Made by a program: the position numbers and the translations under genes | Notes under the pieces: generated by a model | Database searches by the model: none | Told to the model about the DNA's origin: nothing | Seen by the model: the letters and a program-made list of their open reading frames with translations, nothing else | In this document: positions 46,651 through 56,304 of the stretch, one piece after another | Position numbering within the stretch: position 1 is the stretch's first letter | How the letters are laid out: every line of letters starts with the position of its first letter | Assembly: GCA_903887775.1 (NCBI GenBank) | Contig: CAISRB010000016.1 | Location: 1 to 64,000, forward strand | From: an uncultured Bacteroidales bacterium | GTDB lineage: Bacteria > Bacteroidota > Bacteroidia > Bacteroidales > FEN-979 | Direction: 5' to 3' | Length of the DNA: 64,000 nucleotides

Positions 46651-48048
46651 ATGCCATTAATTACTTCGATCAGCGGGATCCGTGGAACGATAGGGGGGAA
46701 GGAAGGGCAGGGTCTGACACCGGCTGATATTTTGAAATTTACTTCCGCATACGCCCAATGGGTTAAAGATGACAGCGGAAAAGAAACTCCGTTAATCATT
46801 CTGGGCCGTGATGCAAGGATATCGGGCGATATGGTTAATCACTTGGTTTGCGGTACCTTGCAGAGTTGCGGTCTTGATGTTATCGACATCGGGCTTACCA
46901 CGACACCTACAGCAGAACTTGCAGTAGGCTTTCACAATGCCGATGGGGGAATCATTCTTACTGCAAGCCACAACCCGAAACATTGGAATGCGCTGAAACT
47001 CCTTAATTCAAAGGGAGAATTTCTTTCAGCTGCCGACGGTGAGAAGATCCTTGGACTGGCTGCACGAAAAGACCGTAAATACGCAGAAGTGCAGGACCTG
47101 GGCATCTCCACTACGGATGATTCGTGCCTGGGAAAGCATATTGACAAGATACTTCAGCTTCCTCTTGTTGACGTTGAAGCCATTAAGAAAGCCGGGTTCA
47201 CTGTTGCAATTGACGCTGTAAACAGTACCGGCGGAATTGCGGTTCCGATGCTGCTAGAAGCCCTCGGAGTGAACAAAGTTGTTTGCCTGTACTGTGAACC
47301 CACAGGCGACTTTCCCCATAACCCGGAACCTTTGCCTGAGAACATCAGCGACATTTGTGAAGCTGTGGTAAAAAGCAAGGCTGATGTCGGATTTGTTGTT
47401 GATCCGGATGTTGACCGGCTCGCTATCGTTAACCAGCTTGGCGAGCCATTTGGTGAAGAATATACTTTAGTTGCTGTGGCTGATTATGTTTTGCAGCATA
47501 AACCTGGCAATACGGTATCTAACCTTTCATCCACCCAGGCTCTGAAGGTTATTACAGAGAAGCATCAGGGGAAATACTTTGCATCAGCAGTAGGAGAGGT
47601 CAATGTAGTGGAATGCATGAAAGAGCATAATGCGGTGATAGGAGGGGAAGGGAACGGCGGGGTGATTTATCCTGAATTACACTACGGAAGGGATGCCCTT
47701 GTCGGTATCGCCTTATTTTTATCTTACATGGCACGCACCGGCAAGAATTGTTCCCAGCTCAGAGACGAGTATCCGAATTATTTTATCTCGAAGAATAAAA
47801 TGCGGTTTACACCGGAAATGAATATTGATGATATTTTGAAGAAGCTGGAAACCCAATATAAAAAACATCCGGTTTCGACTATTGATGGGATAAAGATACA
47901 ATTTGAAGGTGAATGGGTCCACATCAGGAAGTCAAACACGGAACCAATCGTCAGGATATATGCAGAAAGCGATATGCAGGAAAAGGCTTATCATCTGACA
48001 ATGAAAATATTGCACGACGTTGACGAGATTATCAGGGGAGATGAGTAA
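46651..48048 (+). CDS. glmM: Phosphoglucosamine mutase (phosphohexomutase family)
   Basis: The 465-residue phosphohexomutase has its four signature loops: the phosphoserine S106 in TASHNPK, the metal site DPDVDRLAI near 250, the sugar-binding GEGNGGVIYP near 330 and the phosphate-binding RKSNTEPIVRIYAES near 430. The opening SISGIRGTIGG is usual for the Bacteroidota GlmM-type enzymes. It most likely converts glucosamine-6-phosphate to glucosamine-1-phosphate for peptidoglycan and lipid A; a phosphomannomutase role cannot be excluded. Confidence 0.92.
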   Translation: MPLITSISGIRGTIGGKEGQGLTPADILKFTSAYAQWVKDDSGKETPLIILGRDARISGDMVNHLVCGTLQSCGLDVIDIGLTTTPTAELAVGFHNADGGIILTASHNPKHWNALKLLNSKGEFLSAADGEKILGLAARKDRKYAEVQDLGISTTDDSCLGKHIDKILQLPLVDVEAIKKAGFTVAIDAVNSTGGIAVPMLLEALGVNKVVCLYCEPTGDFPHNPEPLPENISDICEAVVKSKADVGFVVDPDVDRLAIVNQLGEPFGEEYTLVAVADYVLQHKPGNTVSNLSSTQALKVITEKHQGKYFASAVGEVNVVECMKEHNAVIGGEGNGGVIYPELHYGRDALVGIALFLSYMARTGKNCSQLRDEYPNYFISKNKMRFTPEMNIDDILKKLETQYKKHPVSTIDGIKIQFEGEWVHIRKSNTEPIVRIYAESDMQEKAYHLTMKILHDVDEIIRGDE

Positions 48049-48265
48049 GAAAAAGAAAAAAAAGACGGTAAAGTACAAGCAGGTGACCATAACGGTTTCG
48101 TCACGTCAGAAGAAATCACTCATCAATTATTGCAAATCGAGAAAAAGCACCCCGAACAAGATCATCAAAAAGGCCATACGACCGCTTCTTGAGAATTACC
48201 ATGATCTGGAGGTAAACCTTACTTCGTCGAGGGTTAACCAGTTACAGCTTTTCAGCCTGGAATAA
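48041..48265 (+). CDS. Small basic ribbon-helix-helix-like protein overlapping glmM
   Basis: The ATG at 48041 overlaps the glmM stop by 8 bases (ATGAGTAA), a coupled start. The 74-residue product begins with a lysine tract (MSKKKKKKTVKYK), continues QVTITVSSRQKKSLINYCKS, and then NKIIKKAIRPLLENY, a strand-helix-helix order like ribbon-helix-helix DNA-binding proteins. The rest is short and polar. No toxin partner is adjacent. A transcriptional or nucleic-acid role is an inference. Confidence 0.72.
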   Translation: MSKKKKKKTVKYKQVTITVSSRQKKSLINYCKSRKSTPNKIIKKAIRPLLENYHDLEVNLTSSRVNQLQLFSLE

Positions 48266-48282
48266 AAAATCACTGATTTTTT
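48264..48282. terminator. Bidirectional terminator between convergent genes
   Basis: AAAAAATCA (48264-48272) and TGATTTTTT (48274-48282) pair perfectly around a single C, with T-runs on both strands. The element overlaps the stop of the small protein and the stop of recR. The tight loop makes the structure less certain. Confidence 0.4.
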
Positions 48283-48899
48283 TTCTGAATGATACTCTCG
48301 TAAGGGGTACGGTTGACTATTGACCTGCCCAGCGTAACCTCGTCGGTATGTTCCAGTTCGTCACCTATTGATATGCCGCGGGCTATCATGGTTACCGGAA
48401 TTGCCGATGAATGCAACTTTTTATAGATATAAAAGTTCGTCGTATCGCCTTCAATGGTTGTGGGGAGCGCAAGGATGATTTCTGTAAGACTGCCTGAGTT
48501 TACTTTTTCGATCAGCCCTTCAATATTCAGTTCATCCGGTCCTATGCCTTCCATCGGGGAGATAATCCCTCCGAGCACATGGTACACTCCGTTAAATTGC
48601 CCTGTATTCTCAATTGCAATAACGTCACGGATATCCTCAACCACACAAACGATGGATTTGTCGCGTTTCGGGCTTCCACAGATTGAGCAAAGTTCATCAT
48701 CACTGATATTCCCGCACTCCCTGCAGTAACGGATGTCGTTGTGCATACGGATAATGGCCATACCAAATGCTTCTGCATCTTCTTTTCTGGATTTCAGCAG
48801 ATGTAATGCCATTCTCAGGGCGGTTTTCCTGCCTATACCCGGAAGTTTCGCCAATTCATTTACTGCGGTTTCAAAAACCCTGGATGGTAGAGAATTCAC
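48270..48899 (-). CDS. recR: Recombination protein RecR
   Basis: A GTG start at 48899 gives about 209 residues ([34 protein letters not shown]), the family's normal length, and lies just downstream of a -7 box. A longer ORF to 48944 would overlap that promoter. Features are the HhH ([15 protein letters not shown]), the zinc finger ([16 protein letters not shown]) and the Toprim domain ([15 protein letters not shown] ... [16 protein letters not shown]). RecR acts with RecF and RecO in loading RecA at gaps. Confidence 0.94.
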   Translation of the reverse strand: MNSLPSRVFETAVNELAKLPGIGRKTALRMALHLLKSRKEDAEAFGMAIIRMHNDIRYCRECGNISDDELCSICGSPKRDKSIVCVVEDIRDVIAIENTGQFNGVYHVLGGIISPMEGIGPDELNIEGLIEKVNSGSLTEIILALPTTIEGDTTNFYIYKKLHSSAIPVTMIARGISIGDELEHTDEVTLGRSIVNRTPYESIIQKKNQ

Positions 48900-48918
48900 T
48901 GAAAATTGTTTATTTTTA

Positions 48919-48926
48919 CAAATGTA
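48919..48926 (-). promoter_or_regulatory. Candidate -7 box of recR
   Basis: The minus strand reads TACATTTG from 48926 to 48919, a full TAnnTTTG match, about 20 bases before the GTG at 48899. A TTG lies 15 bases further upstream. The opposing MORN-protein gene starts at 48946, so the two promoters share a very short region. Confidence 0.45.
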
Positions 48927-48945
48927 ATCTTTTAGACGTTTCAAG

Positions 48946-49641
48946 ATGAGCCGTGTGTTATTGCTTTTTTTTATCCTGGGGATGGTTTGCCATGTTTCCG
49001 GTCAGGACAGCCTCAACTACACAGATCCGTCAGGACGGAAACAGGGCCGATGGAAAAAACATGACAAGGACGGGCACGCACTTTATGATGGTCAGTTCAA
49101 AGACGGAGTGCCATCCGGAACTTTCAGGTATTATTATACTGACGGCAAGCTGAAAGCAATCGCAGTCATGAGTGATGACGGCCAAACTGCAAGAACTGTT
49201 TCTTATGCGAACAATGACTGCAAGATCGCTGAAGGCAATTACAGGAATGAGAAAAAAGACAGTACGTGGAAGTATTACAGCGATTATGACGGGGCATTGC
49301 TCTCGGAAGAAAATTATACCTTAGGGGTTAAAAACGGGGTTTTCCTGACATTTTACCCTAACGGTAAAATGGCAGAACGGATAAATTACAGGGATGGGCA
49401 AAAAGATGGGGAGTGGATACAGTATTTTAATGACGGTAATCTGAAATTCGAGGGATCATATTCCCATGGTGAGCAGGAAGGACCTTTTATCGGATATTAT
49501 CCGGGACAAAAAATCCAATTCTCCGGTGCATATAAGGCAGGCCGAAAAGACGGCGCCTGGATTTTTTATGAAGAGAACGGGGCCGTGAAGAGATCTGAAA
49601 CATTTTCTGAGGGCGCGCTGGTAAAAGACAACAAGCAATAA
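48946..49641 (+). CDS. Secreted MORN-repeat protein
   Basis: This 231-residue protein has a signal peptide (1-19, ending VSGQ). Seven or eight MORN-type repeats follow: [101 protein letters not shown] and [15 protein letters not shown]. Relatives are often named YwqK-like antitoxins, but no toxin is adjacent. The next gene, 10 bases on, is the FIST sensor. Confidence 0.85.
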   Translation: MSRVLLLFFILGMVCHVSGQDSLNYTDPSGRKQGRWKKHDKDGHALYDGQFKDGVPSGTFRYYYTDGKLKAIAVMSDDGQTARTVSYANNDCKIAEGNYRNEKKDSTWKYYSDYDGALLSEENYTLGVKNGVFLTFYPNGKMAERINYRDGQKDGEWIQYFNDGNLKFEGSYSHGEQEGPFIGYYPGQKIQFSGAYKAGRKDGAWIFYEENGAVKRSETFSEGALVKDNKQ

Positions 49642-49651
49642 AATCAAGGCT

Positions 49652-50782
49652 ATGCAGGTCAGGACGTTTAGTACAGGTTCGGTAAATGATTTCCGGCAGA
49701 AATGGGATCGGAACTCAGCTGATGGGTTCATCCCAAATGTTGCCATCGTGTTTTCTTCAGTTGAGCTGGATCTGGCTGGGATCGTTGAATTCCTGGGCCC
49801 TAAAGGGGTACGGGTTCTTGGCAGCAGCTCCTGCGGTGAAATTTTGTACAACAATACCGGGAAGGTGATCAGTGAAGGTGGATTAGTCTGCTGCATGTTG
49901 AACCTGATCCCGGGATCCTTCGATCTCAGGCTGTTTAACGGGATCGGAATGACTTCCTTTGAACTTGGTCAAAAATCAGGCAGCTGGGCGAAGAAAGTTT
50001 TCGCGGACCCTGCAATACTTGTAGTTGCCAGCGGATTAACAATTGATGGAGAACAGCTGGTCAGGGGCATTCAGAACGTGCTTGGCCAGGACGTCATGAT
50101 GTACGGCGGATTGTCAGGTGATGACGCCCATTTTAAAGAAACTACAGTTTTTTCGGAGGCTTCGGCCGAATCAAACGGAGCTATCCTCCTGGTGCTTGAC
50201 AAGTCAGTTTATGAAATAAACGGGATTGCAACGAGTGGTTGGGTCAGTATAGGAGCCGACAAGATCATCACGAGTTCAGAAGGCAATATTGTATATACCA
50301 TAGATAATGAGCCTGCCCTCGATGTATATAAACAATATCTGAATGTAAGTGATGAAGATCTTCCGGAAATAGGAGTTGAATATCCTTTGCTGATAAGAAA
50401 AAGCGATCCTGACTTTGTACTCAGAGCTGTGCTTAATGTCGACAGGGAAAAGAAAGCACTCATCTTTGCGGGAACAGTGCCTGCCGGAGCCGTAGTGACC
50501 TTTTCAAGTTCACCTGGATTCGAGATCATAGAACATACAAAGAAGAAAGTGCATGAGTTTTATGAGTCTAATCCCCGATGTGATTTACTGATATTGTTTT
50601 CCTGCATGGCAAGGCATAATGCTTTGGGACCAACGATTTCAGAAGAGATTGAGGAGGCATGGGTAAAATGGCAAAAACCCCTGATAGGATTTTTCACATA
50701 CGGCGAGATTGGGAATAATTATCAGAATTCCTGCGATTTCTACAATCAGACATTTACCTTGGTTTCCTTAAAACAGAAGTGA
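49652..50782 (+). CDS. FIST-domain sensory protein
   Basis: The 376-residue protein has FIST_N (about 20-215; VLGSSSCGEILYNN, GGLSGDDAHFKETTVF) and FIST_C (about 225-365; YPLLIRKSDPDFVLRAVLNVD, LFSCMARHNALG, GFFTYGEIGN). FIST proteins are proposed small-molecule sensors, possibly for amino acids. It has no signal peptide or membrane segment. Only one base separates it from the PAS hybrid kinase downstream, so the two are probably partners. Confidence 0.9.
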   Translation: MQVRTFSTGSVNDFRQKWDRNSADGFIPNVAIVFSSVELDLAGIVEFLGPKGVRVLGSSSCGEILYNNTGKVISEGGLVCCMLNLIPGSFDLRLFNGIGMTSFELGQKSGSWAKKVFADPAILVVASGLTIDGEQLVRGIQNVLGQDVMMYGGLSGDDAHFKETTVFSEASAESNGAILLVLDKSVYEINGIATSGWVSIGADKIITSSEGNIVYTIDNEPALDVYKQYLNVSDEDLPEIGVEYPLLIRKSDPDFVLRAVLNVDREKKALIFAGTVPAGAVVTFSSSPGFEIIEHTKKKVHEFYESNPRCDLLILFSCMARHNALGPTISEEIEEAWVKWQKPLIGFFTYGEIGNNYQNSCDFYNQTFTLVSLKQK

Positions 50783-50783
50783 G

Positions 50784-52559
50784 ATGCTGACAGACTTCCA
50801 GCTCCTTATCGAAGAACTGCGAAAGATGAAAACTCCTGAAGAATTTGCAGGGAGCAGGGAAAGAATTATGGAAGAATTATTGAAAGCGAAGACAGAATAT
50901 GAGAAGCTGAACTTTAAATATGAACGGTCAAATAAAGAGAAGAACATCCTGTCGTCTTTGCTTACGCGGACTTCCGCGGATCTTAAGAACGTCTCAGAAA
51001 AATTAAAGGTCCGTGCGGAAGAACTGTCTACAATTCTCACGACGATACCGGCTTATGTGTTTTTCAAAGACAGAAGCCTGAATTATATTTTGGTAAACCA
51101 AAGTTTTGCGGAGCTTGTTGGAATTGCGGCTGAAAAGATAAAGGGGAAGAGCGCGAAGGATATCTTCCTCGATTATAACAACAGCGAATACATACTTACT
51201 GAAAAATCTGTCATTGATTCCGGAACAGCAGTTTATGATGTGATTGAGGAGGTGGAGTATAACGGGCGTTTACGCGCGATTAATACCAATCTGGCCCCGA
51301 TACGAAATGCAGATGACCAGATCATTGGCCTTATCGGGATATCCTGGGATATAACAGAGCGAAAGCACTATGAAACCGAATTGATGCACTCGAAGGAACT
51401 TGCGGAAGCAGGAACAATGGCTAAAAATGAGTTTATTGCCAGCATATCCCATGAGTTTCGCACCCCTATGAATGGGATTCTCGGCCTTGCCGAAATATTG
51501 AAAAACACTTCTCTCGATGAGCCCCAGGAAGACCTGCTGAGAGGGATTGTTTCGTCGGCAGAAAACTTGCTGGTGCTGGTGAACGACCTACTCGATTTCT
51601 CGGCTATTGAAGCCGGCAAGATGGAGCTCGATTTTCACCCATTCATGCTTGATAGGGTTTTGGAGGATATCTTCCAGATGCTGAACATAAAAGCCAGGGA
51701 AAAATCAATCGACTTTTCGGTGCGGACCGATGAAAATGTCCCTAACCATCTTCATGGCGACTCCCAAAGGCTCAGGCAGATCATTCTGAATCTAGCCAAT
51801 AATGCTGTTAAATTTACAGAACAGGGCCAGATCGGGATCCGCATCCACCTCCTGAGCCGCACTGCGGATCATGCAGTACTGAGATTTGAAGTCAGTGATT
51901 CAGGGATAGGAATTCCGCCGGAGTCAATCGATTCATTATTCAGGGTTTTCTCAAGGATAAAGCAGCAGAAACATAAACTCATTTCGGGAACGGGCCTGGG
52001 ACTTTCGATTTGTAAAAAACTTACCGATCTGCTGGGAGGCGAGATCGGGGTTTCCAGTGTTCAGGGGAAAGGATCGACTTTCTGGTTCAATTTGCTTTTT
52101 GAGTTGAGCGGCCCCAAACTTCAGAACCCTGATAATAGCATGGAACTGATTGAAGATAACTATACCGGTAAGAAGGTACTTGTTGCAGAGGATAACCTGA
52201 TCAACCAAAAAATCGTCAGTTTTCAGCTTAAACGAATGGGCTTTGAAGTTGAACTGGCAGATAACGGACAAACGGCGCTTGACAAGTTTGACAGCATCAA
52301 TTTTGACCTTGTAATTCTTGATATACAAATGCCTGTCCTCGATGGATACCAGGTTGCGAAAGCCATCAGGCAAAAAGAAAAAATCACATCAACCTATGTG
52401 CCTGTCATAGCTCTTACCGCCAACGCCATGAAAGGTGACCGTGAACTTTATTTAGAGGCAGGAATGGATGGTTATGTAAGCAAACCATTCACCTTTGAGA
52501 CCCTCAGGCAGGCAATACAGGCCGCAGAACATGCTGCCGCCCAAAATGTCTCCCGTTAA
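50784..52559 (+). CDS. PAS hybrid histidine kinase-receiver, partner of the FIST protein
   Basis: This 591-residue cytosolic protein has an N-terminal coiled coil (about 10-85), a PAS domain (about 85-195, TTIPAYVFFKDRSLNYILVN), HisKA with H223 (SISHEFRTPMNGIL), HATPase_c (NLANNAVKF, DSGIGIP, GTGLGLSICKKL) and a receiver domain with D513 (VILDIQMPVLDG). It has no output domain. The FIST protein encoded just upstream may feed it a ligand signal through protein contact. Confidence 0.93.
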   Translation: MLTDFQLLIEELRKMKTPEEFAGSRERIMEELLKAKTEYEKLNFKYERSNKEKNILSSLLTRTSADLKNVSEKLKVRAEELSTILTTIPAYVFFKDRSLNYILVNQSFAELVGIAAEKIKGKSAKDIFLDYNNSEYILTEKSVIDSGTAVYDVIEEVEYNGRLRAINTNLAPIRNADDQIIGLIGISWDITERKHYETELMHSKELAEAGTMAKNEFIASISHEFRTPMNGILGLAEILKNTSLDEPQEDLLRGIVSSAENLLVLVNDLLDFSAIEAGKMELDFHPFMLDRVLEDIFQMLNIKAREKSIDFSVRTDENVPNHLHGDSQRLRQIILNLANNAVKFTEQGQIGIRIHLLSRTADHAVLRFEVSDSGIGIPPESIDSLFRVFSRIKQQKHKLISGTGLGLSICKKLTDLLGGEIGVSSVQGKGSTFWFNLLFELSGPKLQNPDNSMELIEDNYTGKKVLVAEDNLINQKIVSFQLKRMGFEVELADNGQTALDKFDSINFDLVILDIQMPVLDGYQVAKAIRQKEKITSTYVPVIALTANAMKGDRELYLEAGMDGYVSKPFTFETLRQAIQAAEHAAAQNVSR

Positions 52560-52594
52560 TCAGCGAATTTCATGTAGCCCTGGAATTCACGACT

Positions 52595-54406
52595 TCATCT
52601 GGATTTTGGCTTCTTTCGCTTCTTCTTATCCTGGTCTTCAACCATCATTCGCCGGATCAGGTCAGTGCGCTTTACGCCAAGTTCTGCCGAGACATGATCG
52701 TACCATAAGCGTATCATTTCCACATTGGTCCCCTCCCAGGTTTCATTATAAAAAAGCCGTATGCTGTCCTGGAGGTTAACTAATTCTTTTTCGTACAGAT
52801 CCTTAAATTCGTTCCAGGATTTTTCGGAGCCGTATTTCATCGAATGAAAGCGGTTCACAATTTCCCGCCTTTTCAGTTCATACAGATCAAAAATAATGTT
52901 GATGACTGCTGTTGCCCTGTAACTCTGCCTTTCGCTCATAAAGGAAGCACGGGCATTGACGAGGGTTGCCGAACTTATATGAAGGCTGTCGTTGATGTCG
53001 ACCGGATTGATCAGGATGATACCCAGGATCTGGGATCCTCTTCTCTGATCTGTTTTTCCTGAAATCGCAGGGATGTAAGTGGTTTTTGATGCGGGAGGCG
53101 CAGTGCCAAGCTCGTAGAATTCGAGGTTCCGTTCTGATGTCCATGGGAGGTAAACCGACCTGACAAATTTGTTGAGGCCTGAGTTGTAGTTCAGAAGCAC
53201 TCCGTTTGAGCGGAAAAAGTCCCTGAACCTTGATTGTTTCTTGCTTTCCGGCGTAACACCGGGATATATCCAGAATATCGAATCATAAGGAATACTCATG
53301 ATCCTCTGGTAATCATTCGGCTGGTCGCCCGGGTATCCCAGGGAATTCAGGTAAGGTTTGTTGTAATCGTAAAAGATGAGTTCTGCATTTGCTGATAGCC
53401 GTGTGGTGAGGTTGTCAGTCTGTTCTATATAAAGCAAGGAATAATCGAGCGACATCCTCGATATTTTTGGGTTCTTGTTATCGGTATTGTCAAAGCTTAC
53501 CAGCCATGACAGGTTCACCGAATCAACCCTGTCACCGTGGACCTGGGCACGGAGATAGTAAAAATCAAGGTTCCTGGCCGAATACTCTATCTTTTCGATC
53601 GTGTTATCGTGTTCATTCAGGTACACTGTGCTTTCAAAGAGCTTAACGCTGTCCCCCTTCGGAACAAGCCGCAGAACATAATTTACATTGCTGCCCTCTC
53701 CGGAATGTTTTACCAGGTTAACATAATAAAGTTGTTTAAAGTGGTGATAACTCAGGTTCCCGGCCGACAGAGGAATGGTGTAATGGCCTCCGTTCGTGAA
53801 CGGAAGCAGGTGTTTAAGGATATCGGTTGTGTTCAGGCTCCAAAAATTTCTCAGGGTTAAACCAATCCTTCCATTCTTTGGCGTGAGCTGGCTGATCCCG
53901 TCGCCGCAGGAAACCGAGGCGTTGCAGTATGCTTCAATGATTTCAAGGGGCTCATAATTACATTCGCTCAGGAATGAGAAGTATGCCTTCGAATATATCT
54001 TTTCATCGGTTTTGCGGTATTTCTGGCAGATATCATAGACCATGCGGTACAGGTAATCGGGCTGACCTTTCGCTACGATATTTACTTCTTTCAGGTCATA
54101 TATCATTGGTTTCAGGCCTATATTGGATGTGTCCCTGAGTGACCTTATGAGGATCTTCCTGCTTTGATAACCCACGCAGGAAACCATTACAGTATCTGTC
54201 TTCATGAAAACACCGGCAGGAAGGTAGTAGCGGCCATCCTCATTGGCAATCATCCCGCCATCCTTCCCGACGAGCCTCAGGGTGGCAAAGGGAACGGGAC
54301 CACCGGTCTTAGTATCATATACCAATCCCTTATATGCCTGCTGCGACAATGCCGTCAGTGAACAAACAAGAAGAAAATATATTACACAATACCGTACTAA
54401 CAGCAT
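52595..54406 (-). CDS. Secreted carboxypeptidase-regulatory-domain protein
   Basis: This 603-residue protein has a signal peptide (about 1-22) and then a CarbopepD_reg-like domain (about 23-115; GLVYDTKTGGPVPFATLRLVG ... DTVMVSCVGYQSRKI). The rest is unrecognised and mostly beta-rich, ending in a strongly basic tail (KKKRKKPKSR). Such domains usually sit at the N-terminus of envelope proteins in this phylum; here no TonB-dependent barrel is evident. The function is unknown. Confidence 0.75.
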   Translation of the reverse strand: MLLVRYCVIYFLLVCSLTALSQQAYKGLVYDTKTGGPVPFATLRLVGKDGGMIANEDGRYYLPAGVFMKTDTVMVSCVGYQSRKILIRSLRDTSNIGLKPMIYDLKEVNIVAKGQPDYLYRMVYDICQKYRKTDEKIYSKAYFSFLSECNYEPLEIIEAYCNASVSCGDGISQLTPKNGRIGLTLRNFWSLNTTDILKHLLPFTNGGHYTIPLSAGNLSYHHFKQLYYVNLVKHSGEGSNVNYVLRLVPKGDSVKLFESTVYLNEHDNTIEKIEYSARNLDFYYLRAQVHGDRVDSVNLSWLVSFDNTDNKNPKISRMSLDYSLLYIEQTDNLTTRLSANAELIFYDYNKPYLNSLGYPGDQPNDYQRIMSIPYDSIFWIYPGVTPESKKQSRFRDFFRSNGVLLNYNSGLNKFVRSVYLPWTSERNLEFYELGTAPPASKTTYIPAISGKTDQRRGSQILGIILINPVDINDSLHISSATLVNARASFMSERQSYRATAVINIIFDLYELKRREIVNRFHSMKYGSEKSWNEFKDLYEKELVNLQDSIRLFYNETWEGTNVEMIRLWYDHVSAELGVKRTDLIRRMMVEDQDKKKRKKPKSR

Positions 54407-54430
54407 TTGGCTGATTTGGTCAGGGCCTGT

Positions 54431-55114
54431 TTACATCCCTCCCCCGAACATGCTTTTAAGCTCTTCCTGGGTCATGAGTTTGTAATCCGCTGGAATTTCG
54501 AAGGCACTGTCGGCTATTGCCTTTTTCTCAACCTTCGATACTGAGTATTTCATCGTGATCGACCGCTCCTGGAGAGTAAATTCCATAAGAATACCGTCAA
54601 TATCACTGTAAACGGGGTTTCCGAAATTACTTTCTTTTCCTCCAAGTTCGTTGGTATACCATACCTCCAAAGAGCTCTTATTCCCGTTCTTCTCCAGGGT
54701 AATGATCGCTTTCTTACATTTATAACCCGCAATTTCCTTTGTCTCATTGGTAATCTGGACAGAGGGTTTGGGTCCTTTGTCGATGTGTTTCGTGATTTCG
54801 TCAAGGGTTTTTTTGATCGCAATTTTTTTCCCCATCATATCAAGAAGGGTCACATTGAACTTTTTTTCATAATTGGTGATCTCAACCACATTACCCATGG
54901 CCGATGATGACTCGTTACATGTATTTGTCCCTTTTATCGAGAGTGTAGATGCCTTCGGAAACATTGCAAGCTGTTCTTCAGGCAGAGTGCTGTTGGGAAT
55001 ACTAATAGTATAATGAATTACTCCTTCAAATTTTCCTCCACCTGCTGTGGCAAGGATTGGCGTGATGAGGCCGATTATAAAGATTAAAAAAAATAGAGCA
55101 GCTGTTTTTTTCAT
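54431..55114 (-). CDS. Secreted DUF4412-like protein
   Basis: This 227-residue protein has a signal peptide (about 1-24). The mature part (GKFEGVIHYTISIPN, LSIKGTNTCNESS, KEIAGYKCKKAIITLE, EVWYTNELGG, FEIPADYKLMTQEEL) follows the DUF4412 pattern, a beta-rich periplasmic or surface domain reminiscent of LolA-fold proteins. The function is unknown. It may be in the same transcript as the carboxypeptidase-regulatory protein 24 bases downstream. Confidence 0.8.
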   Translation of the reverse strand: MKKTAALFFLIFIIGLITPILATAGGGKFEGVIHYTISIPNSTLPEEQLAMFPKASTLSIKGTNTCNESSSAMGNVVEITNYEKKFNVTLLDMMGKKIAIKKTLDEITKHIDKGPKPSVQITNETKEIAGYKCKKAIITLEKNGNKSSLEVWYTNELGGKESNFGNPVYSDIDGILMEFTLQERSITMKYSVSKVEKKAIADSAFEIPADYKLMTQEELKSMFGGGM

Positions 55115-55258
55115 GTTTGTGGTTTTACGGTTTTGAGCAGATAAATTTATGGATTAATTCGGAATATTGAACAAAGCTTCTGATTTGGCATTTCACAAAG
55201 GCGGAATTATTTGCAGGGATGGTTTTTATTATGCATTTCCGGAATGAGTTTCAGAGGA

Positions 55259-55984
55259 TCATGACCGGATCCGCCCGAGGGGGCAAGCCGAAACACAAAT
55301 TCCGCAAATCCGGATTTCCTTTTTAAAAAGATCCATCCCGAACCTGCCGCATTGTTCCCTGCATTTTTGTGCATCAAAAAAGAGGTCACGGTCGGTATGG
55401 ATATCCCACAACCTTCCGTTTGCGGCATGGGCCGGGCATTTATCAGCGCAAACATCACAGGTCCCGCAGCGGCTTTTGTCAATCGGTCTGTTGCCCGGAT
55501 TACTGTTTTGTTCAATGAGGATACTTGCGAGCCTGAGGCGGGGGCCGAAGGTTTTCGAGACAAACAGGTCAGTCTTCCCAATCCATCCTAAGCCGGCCCT
55601 GGTTGCCACCATTTTATGAGAAAGCTTATACCTCAGGTCTTTAAGGTAGGGTTTGAATTCCTTACTGTTCATAACCACAGTCGGGGAAACTTTTATGCAG
55701 TTGACCTTATTTTTTCTCAAATCACGGCAGATGGCATCAATGATCTGCTCAAGCGCCAGGTTCATTTCCCTGTAATGCTCATAGTACTCCCGGGTGGGGC
55801 CGTGCTCAATAGAATCCAGGATTGTGTCATCCAGTTTTTTTCCTATTGATATGCCGGAAGAAAATTCCCTGAACTCCGGGATAAGCAAGCCACGGAGATC
55901 GGCAAAACCGTATATAAAATGATTGGAAGGGAGCAGGTGTTTCTTTACAATCTGCTCAATATCGGTTTGAGAAAGACTTCCCAT
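55259..55984 (-). CDS. QueG-like 4Fe-4S protein (short form)
   Basis: The 241-residue protein carries two 4Fe-4S motifs near the C-terminus: CGTCDVCADKCP (about 173-184) and CREQCGRF ... CGICVSACP (about 208-237). The upstream part has the QueG-like block KMVATRAGLGWIGKTDLFVSKTFGPRLRLASIL. Epoxyqueuosine reductase QueG is longer (about 350 residues) and has an N-terminal cobalamin-binding part; this protein lacks its C-terminal extension. It is therefore a relative of uncertain substrate rather than a proven QueG. It starts 23 bases after the small lipoprotein gene. Confidence 0.82.
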   Translation of the reverse strand: MGSLSQTDIEQIVKKHLLPSNHFIYGFADLRGLLIPEFREFSSGISIGKKLDDTILDSIEHGPTREYYEHYREMNLALEQIIDAICRDLRKNKVNCIKVSPTVVMNSKEFKPYLKDLRYKLSHKMVATRAGLGWIGKTDLFVSKTFGPRLRLASILIEQNSNPGNRPIDKSRCGTCDVCADKCPAHAANGRLWDIHTDRDLFFDAQKCREQCGRFGMDLFKKEIRICGICVSACPLGRIRS

Positions 55985-56007
55985 AACATCGAGATTCAGG
56001 CCGGTGA

Positions 56008-56301
56008 TTATTTCCTTCCCAGCCTGTTCCCTCCAAGGATGCCCCAGCCACCGCCTCCGAGAATAAAGCCGAATGCATACCAGGCGCCGTTATTGTTTTG
56101 GGCGAACACGGTTACGTCGTCATAGATAAGCATCCCGACCAGGTCAAAGGGAGAGATCAGGCCATGCCATAAACCGCCCCAGAAGCCATAAGTATGACCC
56201 TGCAGGCAGTGTGTCACGATCTCCCGGTGAGCGCATCCGGTGAATAATAACAGGACCATGACTGAAAGACCCAGCAGTCCGAAAAAAAATTTAACTTTCA
56301 T
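56008..56301 (-). CDS. Small lipoprotein
   Basis: This 97-residue protein has a leader ending in LLFTGC (Cys23). The mature part is aromatic and glycine-rich (GFWGGLWHGLISPFDLVG, WYAFGFILGGGGWGILGG), with one possible membrane-associated stretch. A similar small protein type is widespread and of unknown function. It starts 3 bases after the NAD(P)-binding protein gene. Confidence 0.75.
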   Translation of the reverse strand: MKVKFFFGLLGLSVMVLLLFTGCAHREIVTHCLQGHTYGFWGGLWHGLISPFDLVGMLIYDDVTVFAQNNNGAWYAFGFILGGGGWGILGGNRLGRK

Positions 56302-56304
56302 AGG

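Noticed and set aside
48946..49641. Toxin-antitoxin system based on the MORN (YwqK-like) protein
   Set aside because: No toxin gene is adjacent, and the protein has a signal peptide, which does not fit a cytosolic antitoxin.
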